DNA of 5,356 bases from Candidatus Vogelbacteria bacterium CG10_big_fil_rev_8_21_14_0_10_51_16. GTDB lineage: Bacteria; Patescibacteriota; Minisyncoccia; Phycocordibacterales; JACRKE01. The notes beneath the pieces are model-generated. The model did not search any database, had not been told where the DNA came from, and saw only the letters and a list, made by a program, of their open reading frames with translations. The stretch is taken from positions 1 to 5,356 of the forward strand of contig PCYI01000022.1 of the NCBI GenBank assembly GCA_002774795.1. Direction: 5' to 3'. Positions 1 through 4,387 of the stretch are shown here, one piece after another. Within the stretch, counting starts at the first letter, position 1. Each line of letters starts with the position of its first letter. The translations under genes were made by a program, and so were the position numbers.

Positions 1-3
1 ACC

Positions 4-58
4 AAAATTGATTTGCCGAAGAAGTTGCCTCGGGGCTTCGCCCCTCGGCATTGGTTTT
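4..58. terminator. Terminator-like hairpin at left edge
   Basis: The core stem is GGGGC (32-36) against GCCCC (40-44), closed by a UUC triloop. An outer stem can form from TGCCGA (14-19) with TCGGCA (45-50), or alternatively TGCC (26-29) with GGCA (47-50). The A-rich 4-11 can pair with TTGGTTTT (51-58) if G-U wobbles are allowed. The right arm ends in TTGGTTTT, the same tail as the palindrome at 2383-2420. A-rich left and T-rich right flanks suggest a terminator for a gene lying before the window and possibly for the opposite strand too. The bulged outer stem makes the exact structure uncertain. No coding region is supported in 1-133. Confidence 0.5.
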
Positions 59-107
59 CGCAAGGAAATTAAGAGAGATTTTAAATTCTCTTTAAAGAGC
101 ACCGACA

Positions 108-116
108 TGTTATCAT
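108..116 (+). promoter_or_regulatory. Extended -10 promoter for the S41 peptidase gene
   Basis: TGT (108-110) followed by TATCAT (111-116) fits an extended -10 (TGnTATAAT) with one mismatch in the hexamer. No convincing -35 is visible at 16-18 nt spacing; the region there is CTCTTTAA. The predicted transcript start is near 123, giving a leader of only about 11 nt before ATG 134. The first three bases of that transcript would be ATG of a two-codon frame, ATG AAA TAG (123-131). The upstream stretch 88-99 is a 12-bp palindrome, CTCTTTAAAGAG, which could be an operator or chance. Confidence 0.45.
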
Positions 117-133
117 AACTTCATGAAATAGTT

Positions 134-1348
134 ATGGAAAACCCTGAGCAAAAACAAGGACAAACAAAGAATATCGGAGGGGCAGAAAAACAGGAGCGCA
201 TAATCTTTGCTGAAACTGTAAAGAAGTCTATTCTGGATACCTTTCCATTTGATACAAAAGAGCAAAAGGGTAACTTTTCGGCTAAATTCGAGCCAATAAT
301 TAAAAACCATGATGAGCTTACCGACATTGAGCTAATAAGAAACATTAGATTAGTTTTGGCGAGCCTAGAGAATACACACACAAAGCTGGAGGAGAAGGGA
401 AGCATAAAATATTACTTGGAAGTACCAATTTTTTATAAGGCTCACAAGTATTGGGTAGAAGACAACAGCTTGATCCTAGAAGTTGTTAGTATGGATGGCA
501 TTGCAATCGATGATTTGATGGAAGAGAAGATGCAGGAAAGTGGTGGCGGAACAGCCGATTATAAGATCATCAGAGCATTACGAAGTTTAATGTGCTCACA
601 AGTTCCACGCTCGGCAACATTAGGAGTAAAAAAGGATGGTGAGGTTTCTGTTTTTGAAGTACCTTTTGTCTTTAAAAAAGAATCGGCCGTACCTGCAATA
701 AGCAGAAGGGTTGTTCGTGGTAAAATGCTGGATCAACAGACTGGCTATCTGCAAATAAAAAGCTGGTCGGGCAACGTACATTTTGATGGTAAGAATGTTG
801 CTGATCTAGTAGAAGAAGGATTAGTGCCCTTAATGGCAGCAAAATTTTTGATACTAGATGTTAGGGAAAATGGTGGTGGCGATAGTCCGTTAGCGGAAAA
901 ATTAGCAGGTCATTTTATTAAAAAGAAAACACATTACGGAACAGTTCTAAAGAGGAGGGTCCAAACAGATGAACTTGTACGCTCTGAGCTCGAACTGAAA
1001 CCGCAAGGAATTTTTCTAGATAAAAAAGTTGTCGTTTTAACAGGGCCAAAATGCTTAAGCTCAAATGAGATGTTTGTTATGATGATGAAAGATACGGGTG
1101 TTGCAGAGACTATTGGCCAGGCAACGGGAGGTGGTTCCGGTAATCCAAAATCTTTTGAGATTTCTCTCAGAGGAAAAACATACACGTTAAAGGTGTCATC
1201 ATGGAAAATGATTAGGAAGAATGGTAGCAACCTAGAGGGCATCGGCATTGAGCCGGACGTGTCAGTAGTTACAACCTCGGAAGACGTACTACATCATCGA
1301 GATGTTGAATTAGAAACAGCTAAAGAGTACTTGAGGCGCGATGTTTAA
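134..1348 (+). CDS. S41-family (tricorn/IRBP-like) peptidase homologue, cytoplasmic
   Basis: The 404-residue product resembles C-terminal-processing/tricorn-type serine peptidases. The N-terminal part (about 25-90) is helical and ends in LASLENTHTKL (75-85), matching the D/N-x-H-T motif of S41 helical domains; H82 is the candidate conserved His. The core begins near GYLQIKSW (204-211) and runs through FLILDVRENGGG (238-249), a hallmark S41 strand and loop. CLSSNEMF (307-314) aligns with the SASASE nucleophile motif and places the catalytic Ser at S309. The Lys of CtpA-type enzymes (FGKG) is replaced by TGGGSG (331-336), and LEGIGIEPDV (367-376) follows, so it belongs with the S41B-like, Lys-free branch. 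There is no signal peptide or membrane segment, and no clear PDZ domain, unlike secreted CtpA. ATG 134 has no Shine-Dalgarno; the stop is TAA. The gene looks AT-richer than GAPDH and ychF, so transfer is possible. Its substrate is unknown. Confidence 0.8.
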   Translation: MENPEQKQGQTKNIGGAEKQERIIFAETVKKSILDTFPFDTKEQKGNFSAKFEPIIKNHDELTDIELIRNIRLVLASLENTHTKLEEKGSIKYYLEVPIFYKAHKYWVEDNSLILEVVSMDGIAIDDLMEEKMQESGGGTADYKIIRALRSLMCSQVPRSATLGVKKDGEVSVFEVPFVFKKESAVPAISRRVVRGKMLDQQTGYLQIKSWSGNVHFDGKNVADLVEEGLVPLMAAKFLILDVRENGGGDSPLAEKLAGHFIKKKTHYGTVLKRRVQTDELVRSELELKPQGIFLDKKVVVLTGPKCLSSNEMFVMMMKDTGVAETIGQATGGGSGNPKSFEISLRGKTYTLKVSSWKMIRKNGSNLEGIGIEPDVSVVTTSEDVLHHRDVELETAKEYLRRDV

Positions 1349-1396
1349 TTTTTCGGATAAAACCCAACGCCTAAGATAATACTACCAAGCAAGAGA

Positions 1397-1423
1397 TTGT
1401 CGAATTTATTAGTTAAGTATCTT
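1397..1423 (+). promoter_or_regulatory. Start-proximal promoter for the ATP-grasp gene
   Basis: TTGTCG (1397-1402) can serve as -35 and TATCTT (1418-1423) as -10, with a short 15-nt spacer. The -10 ends 5 nt before ATG 1429, which would put the transcript start at or next to the start codon. There is no TGn extension. An alternative -10, GATAAT (1375-1380), would give a leader of about 45 nt. No terminator is visible between the S41 stop and this gene, so read-through transcription is also possible. Confidence 0.4.
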
Positions 1424-1428
1424 CCTAA

Positions 1429-2346
1429 ATGAAAACAAAATTCCTTTTTTGGAGAAGAACAATCGGCGACCTCGTAGTAGACAATTTTTCGGAGAAGCCT
1501 GAATATCTAGCCTTCTTTGCAAAATGCAACGAAGCGTTCGATTTCCGCATTGCAAACAACCCCGAATCATATCTCGGTAAGGGAATATTCAAGAGTGTCT
1601 ATAAATACGAAGACTGGAAGATCGTTCCGGCTGAAGAGACATGGACCGCTGATGTCGTCTACCAGCGCCAAAAACAAGCGACCGAAACATGGGACTATGT
1701 TGTGCCCATTGTAAACACACCAGAATGGCAGAAATGGGGCGTCGACAAGTGGAATCAGTATGAGCTCCTGCGTCAATTTATGCCGAAAACACTTATTGTT
1801 AAAAGTGACGAGGACTTACTGGTGCAACTGCAACACATCGCGACAGGCAAGGCGGTGGCGAAACCGAAGCGAGGACAAAAAGGAGAACACGTCGTCGTCT
1901 TTGGTAAAAGCAATCCACCAAAACTCAACCAGGAGATATTAGAAAAGAAGGGGTACATCCTGCAAGAATACGTCGATACCAACATAGACGTGCCCGGGAT
2001 TGTGCGGGGCACTATCCACGATGTTAAGCTTATAACTATCGGCGACCACGTGTTTGCGAATCTGCGTACCCCGGAGCCAGGCAAAGATTTCTGCACTTTT
2101 GATTCACAATATTCGGAAATTTCACTACATTTACTACCGGCAAGCGTTCTCGAGCTCCACCAAAAGGTCCGCAGAATAATAGAGGAGAAGTTTCCCAAGA
2201 GTCTCTACACGGTCGACGTCGGTATGACAAAAGATGGCCCTGTCGTATTTGAGCTCAACGGGCATACCGCCTTCCCTTACCTGCACTTCGCCTATACAAA
2301 CGACTTCTTCGATGCATTCATAGAGTTTCTACGATCTTTGCGCTAA
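1429..2346 (+). CDS. ATP-grasp domain protein (predicted carboxylate-amine ligase-like)
   Basis: The 305-residue product has ATP-grasp features resembling the RimK/glutathione synthetase superfamily. The N-terminal part (1-105) is Trp- and Tyr-rich and not recognised; it probably forms the pre-ATP-grasp domain. The ATP-grasp region starts near WNQYELLRQFMPKT (108-121). AVAKPKRGQKGEHVVV (142-157) holds the ATP-binding Lys (K145) and a flexible Gly-containing loop. YILQEYVD (176-183) is the hinge strand, with E180 a likely adenine-side residue. HDVKLITIGD (197-206) with R213 matches the DxR-type strand. VDVGMTKDGPVVFELNGH (262-279) supplies acidic residues D263 and E275 and the ExN Mg-binding motif (E275, N277). 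Enzymes of this fold join a carboxylate to an amine or thiol through an acyl-phosphate; the substrates here cannot be read from sequence. There is no Shine-Dalgarno. The gene ends in tandem stops TAA TAG (2344-2349) and is followed by a strong terminator, so it is likely the last gene of its transcript. Confidence 0.75.
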   Translation: MKTKFLFWRRTIGDLVVDNFSEKPEYLAFFAKCNEAFDFRIANNPESYLGKGIFKSVYKYEDWKIVPAEETWTADVVYQRQKQATETWDYVVPIVNTPEWQKWGVDKWNQYELLRQFMPKTLIVKSDEDLLVQLQHIATGKAVAKPKRGQKGEHVVVFGKSNPPKLNQEILEKKGYILQEYVDTNIDVPGIVRGTIHDVKLITIGDHVFANLRTPEPGKDFCTFDSQYSEISLHLLPASVLELHQKVRRIIEEKFPKSLYTVDVGMTKDGPVVFELNGHTAFPYLHFAYTNDFFDAFIEFLRSLR

Positions 2347-2382
2347 TAGTGTCACCTGTCATCTGCCATAACAAACACGCCA

Positions 2383-2420
2383 CAAAACCAATACGCCACC
2401 CGGGTGGCGTATTGGTTTTG
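2383..2420. terminator. Perfect loopless 38-nt palindrome, probable bidirectional terminator
   Basis: The left arm (2383-2401) and right arm (2402-2420) are exact reverse complements, meeting at CCCGGG with no spacer. The outer ends are CAAAACC and GGTTTTG, so whichever strand is transcribed the RNA forms a GC-rich hairpin (with a forced loop at the centre) ending in a U run. Flanking bases 2381-2382 and 2422-2423 could extend the stem past a single bulged G. It sits 36 nt after the ATP-grasp stop and well before GAPDH, the expected place to end the first transcript and insulate GAPDH. Confidence 0.75.
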
Positions 2421-2494
2421 GTGGGGTTTGCTATAGCAGACACAATCCCGCTGGACCAAAATCCCACACCCGACGTAGATATATAAATGGTTTT

Positions 2495-2526
2495 TTGACA
2501 ATGGTCGTTTGAGCCTAGTAGCTCAA
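2495..2526. other. Intergenic region upstream of GAPDH with a small inverted repeat
   Basis: The 2347-2581 gap contains the terminator above and, in its right part, TTGACA (2495-2500), a perfect -35 hexamer without a good -10 at 16-18 nt. Just after it lies an inverted repeat, TTGAGC (2509-2514) and GCTCAA (2521-2526), separated by 6 nt. The 10-bp palindrome TGCTATAGCA is at 2429-2438. The repeat could be an operator or a small RNA hairpin, but 6-bp arms are weak evidence. No tRNA, riboswitch or convincing small coding frame was found in this gap. Confidence 0.25.
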
Positions 2527-2566
2527 GGCCGCACGGAGTTTTACACAAGTTGAGAACCTTGTTATT

Positions 2567-2575
2567 TGCTATAAT
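2567..2575 (+). promoter_or_regulatory. Extended -10 promoter for leaderless gap mRNA
   Basis: TGC (2567-2569) plus a consensus TATAAT (2570-2575) forms an extended -10. Exactly six bases separate it from ATG 2582, so the normal transcript start falls on the A of the start codon, predicting a leaderless mRNA. A -35 is poor: TTGAGA (2550-2555) is at a 14-nt spacing, and nothing good lies at 16-18 nt. The consensus hexamer plus TGn can compensate for a weak -35. There is no Shine-Dalgarno, consistent with leaderless initiation. Confidence 0.75.
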
Positions 2576-2581
2576 TGCCCA

Positions 2582-3622
2582 ATGAAAAAAACACGCATCG
2601 CCATCAACGGCTTTGGGCGAATTGGGCGACTTTTTTATCGGCAGATTGCGCACCGCGACGACCTTGAGCTCGTGGCGGTAAACGATCTTGGCAATCAGGA
2701 AAATTTGGCCTATCTATTTAAATACGACACGGTCTACGGCCCGTGGCGCGGAGAGGTGTCTGCGGATGCTAGCGCCGGAACAATTACCGTGGACGGCAGG
2801 GTGATTAAGGTTCTCCAAGAAAAGGAACCGACCAAGCTCCCGTGGGGCGCGCTCGACATTGACATACTCATCGAGGCTACCGGCCTATTTGAATCTTTTG
2901 AGAAGGCGAGCGTGCATCTAGAGGCGGGGGCCAAACATGTACTTCTTACCGCGCCCGCAAAAGACAAGGAAGGGACAGCCGGAGGCGGAACAATTCTCAT
3001 GGGAGTTAATGACGAGAAGTTAAAGGGTTGCAGGATTACCTCCAATGCTTCTTGCACCACAAACTCGGCTGCGCCGATTATGCAGATATTGAGCGAAACC
3101 ATAGGAGTGAAGAAGGCAATTCTTGGTACTGTGCACGCCATGACAACAACGCAGAGTTTAGCTGACGCGCCCGTGCATAAAGGTAAGGACTTTCGCCGTG
3201 GGCGAGCGGCGTCATATAATATTGTACCTTCGACCACCGGCTCGGCTATTGCTGTAGCGCGTGCCGTGCCTTCGCTTGCTCATAAGTTCGATGGGATCGC
3301 TTACCGAATACCTATTAGCACCGGTTCGCTTTCTGATATTACCTTCATATCCGCGAGGCCCACGACAGTGGAGGAAATTAACGAGATATTTAAAAAGGCC
3401 GAGCGGGAACCACGATGGCAGGGGATTATGAAAACCACGGAAGACCAGTTGGTATCATCCGACATCGTCGGTCAGCCATATGGGGCGATCGTAGACCTTA
3501 GCTTCACCAAGGTAGTTGACGGCGACCTTGTAAAAGTGCTTTCTTGGTACGATAACGAGTGGGGGTACGTGGCGACATTAGTGCGCCACGTACTAGCCAC
3601 GGCAAACCATCACCGTGATTGA
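2582..3622 (+). CDS. gap: Glyceraldehyde-3-phosphate dehydrogenase
   Basis: This enzyme carries out the phosphorylating oxidation of glyceraldehyde 3-phosphate to 1,3-bisphosphoglycerate with NAD(P)+, in glycolysis in the cytoplasm. The 346-residue length is normal. The Rossmann motif INGFGRIGR spans 8-16; D35 in AVNDL (32-36) is the residue that usually favours NAD+. The catalytic motif SNASCTTN (154-161) gives nucleophile C158, and H185 in TVHAMTTTQSLAD (183-195) is the partner His. GRAASYNIVPSTTG (207-220) is the phosphate-binding segment, R242 lies in YRIPISTGSLSD (241-252), and WYDNEWGY (322-329) is the C-terminal signature. Variants from the common form are TTNS in place of TTNC and TTTQ in place of TNDQ; I believe related CPR/bacterial GAPDHs carry similar changes. 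ATG 2582 fits the homologous N-terminus and the adjacent -10. The stop TGA (3620-3622) lies inside the next promoter. Confidence 0.97.
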   Translation: MKKTRIAINGFGRIGRLFYRQIAHRDDLELVAVNDLGNQENLAYLFKYDTVYGPWRGEVSADASAGTITVDGRVIKVLQEKEPTKLPWGALDIDILIEATGLFESFEKASVHLEAGAKHVLLTAPAKDKEGTAGGGTILMGVNDEKLKGCRITSNASCTTNSAAPIMQILSETIGVKKAILGTVHAMTTTQSLADAPVHKGKDFRRGRAASYNIVPSTTGSAIAVARAVPSLAHKFDGIAYRIPISTGSLSDITFISARPTTVEEINEIFKKAEREPRWQGIMKTTEDQLVSSDIVGQPYGAIVDLSFTKVVDGDLVKVLSWYDNEWGYVATLVRHVLATANHHRD

Positions 3623-3646
3623 AAAAAACATTTTAGATGGTACACT
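3619..3646 (+). promoter_or_regulatory. Promoter for the toxin-antitoxin pair, leaderless geometry
   Basis: TTGAAA (3619-3624) as -35 overlaps the GAPDH stop codon. A 16-nt spacer ends in TGG (3638-3640), followed by TACACT (3641-3646) as an extended -10. Six bases then lead to ATG 3653, so the predicted transcript start is the start codon itself. This repeats the GAPDH promoter geometry. There is no terminator between GAPDH and this pair, so read-through from gap is also likely. Confidence 0.65.
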
Positions 3647-3652
3647 TTTACT

Positions 3653-3853
3653 ATGACTACTAGAGATTCAACTGTCGAGCGGAAGATGGTAGAAGCCGTG
3701 CGCAAAACTCTCATTGAATCAATGCAGGGTATTTTTGGAGATCCGGAGTTCCAAACGTCGCTTCGCCTAGAGGCCGAAAGGAGGCTTTTAAATTTTAGGC
3801 GCAAGCAGAAAGGAACCCGAAATTCTCTCCGTGCAATTTCTCGCAAAACATGA
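3653..3853 (+). CDS. Putative antitoxin partner of the downstream RelE-like toxin
   Basis: The product is a 66-residue, mostly helical and charged protein that I do not recognise as a named antitoxin family. Antitoxin identity is inferred from position: it lies directly before a RelE/ParE-like gene, with stop TGA and the next ATG overlapping as ATGA (3850-3853), a typical translational coupling. Residues 1-45 alternate charged and hydrophobic residues (VERKMVEAVRKTLIESM) and suit a helix. The tail from about residue 38 is strongly basic (RRLLNFRRKQKG, then LRAISRKT), unlike the acidic tail of many antitoxins. That tail could bind DNA or the acidic N-terminal helix of the toxin. No ribbon-helix-helix or HTH motif is evident. 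There is no Shine-Dalgarno, and the start is supported by the adjacent -10. Confidence 0.65.
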   Translation: MTTRDSTVERKMVEAVRKTLIESMQGIFGDPEFQTSLRLEAERRLLNFRRKQKGTRNSLRAISRKT

Positions 3854-4119
3854 GTGCCTGGACCATAGAGTTTGAAGAGTCCGCGGAAGAGGAGCTGAGA
3901 AATCTTTCTGGAATGATTAATGACCGCATCGTTGAAAAACTGCACTGGCTGGAAGAAAATTTTGACAGCATCACCCCCTTGCCCCTACACGCGCAATGGA
4001 GCGGGTTCTATAAGTTACGGATTGGTGACTGGCGAGTGATATACGACATCAGCTGGGACGATTGCCTGCTCACCATAGTACTTATCGGCCATCGAACAAA
4101 GATCTACAAACGTCGCTAA
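3850..4119 (+). CDS. RelE/ParE-superfamily toxin
   Basis: The 89-residue product matches the size and pattern of RelE/ParE toxins. It opens with strand WTIEFEESAEEEL (4-16), followed by two helices up to about residue 38. Then come the core strands GFYKLRIGDWRVIYDI (52-67) and LLTIVLIGHRTKIYKR (73-88). The basic and aromatic residues expected at a RelE-like active surface are present: K55, R57, R62, H81, R82 and Y86. RelE members cut mRNA on the ribosome, whereas ParE members poison gyrase; the GDWRVIYDI...GHR..IYKR pattern leans towards RelE, but sequence alone does not decide. The first helix is very acidic (EFEESAEEEL), complementing the basic tail of the upstream protein. The start ATG overlaps the upstream stop, so expression is probably coupled. 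Confidence 0.85.
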   Translation: MSAWTIEFEESAEEELRNLSGMINDRIVEKLHWLEENFDSITPLPLHAQWSGFYKLRIGDWRVIYDISWDDCLLTIVLIGHRTKIYKRR

Positions 4120-4132
4120 ACCGCGCTAATTT

Positions 4133-4363
4133 ATGTTTAAAGAAATGCTACTTAAAAAGATGCTTGCATCGAAACTCAAGGGCGTGCCAGCGGAGATGCA
4201 AGATAAGATCATCAAGCTCGTGTCTGAAAACCCCGCGCTTTTCCAAAAGATTGCGTCAGAAGCGCAGATACTACAAAAAGAAAAAAGTCTCGACCAACAA
4301 AGCGCAATGATGCAGGTGGCGCAGAAATACAAAGAGGAGCTCAAGGGGCTGTTTACAAACTAG
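4133..4363 (+). CDS. Small helical conserved-type hypothetical protein
   Basis: The product is 76 residues with no known function. It begins MFKEMLLKKMLASKLKGVP and continues with EMQDKIIKLVSENPALFQKIA (21-41), a likely helix-turn-helix-like pair of amphipathic helices, then a Lys/Gln-rich helix to the end (QQSAMMQVAQKYKEELKGLF). There is no signal peptide or membrane segment. The pattern resembles small proteins I associate with CPR genomes, but that is recollection, not a search. It starts 13 nt after the toxin stop and ends 24 nt before ychF, so it is probably co-transcribed with the toxin genes. No Shine-Dalgarno or good -10 precedes it. An overlapping + frame at 4062-4310 is judged non-coding because its product is low-complexity and basic. 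Confidence 0.7.
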   Translation: MFKEMLLKKMLASKLKGVPAEMQDKIIKLVSENPALFQKIASEAQILQKEKSLDQQSAMMQVAQKYKEELKGLFTN

Positions 4364-4381
4364 AGCATTTACTGCAAAGTT
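4352..4381 (+). promoter_or_regulatory. Possible weak promoter for ychF
   Basis: TTTACA (4352-4357) could be a -35. After an 18-nt spacer ending in TGC (4373-4375) comes AAAGTT (4376-4381), a poor -10. Only the TGn extension and the six-base distance to ATG 4388, which match the GAPDH and antitoxin promoters, make it worth listing. The alternative is that ychF is read from upstream promoters. Confidence 0.25.
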
Positions 4382-4387
4382 CTCCAC

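Noticed and set aside
1..133. A tRNA or other structured RNA gene at the left edge
   Set aside because: The GC-rich hairpin does not fit a cloverleaf or CCA end, and it is better explained as a terminator followed by the S41 promoter.
1773..2198. A 141-codon minus-strand frame opposite the ATP-grasp gene
   Set aside because: The product is a Cys/Ser/Pro-rich low-complexity sequence typical of antisense shadows of a real gene.
2347..2581. A riboswitch before gap
   Set aside because: The predicted transcript start is at the GAPDH start codon, leaving no leader, and no known aptamer motif was recognised.
2734..3237. A 167-codon minus-strand frame opposite GAPDH
   Set aside because: It is antisense to highly conserved GAPDH sequence with no promoter or recognisable domain, so it is a shadow frame.
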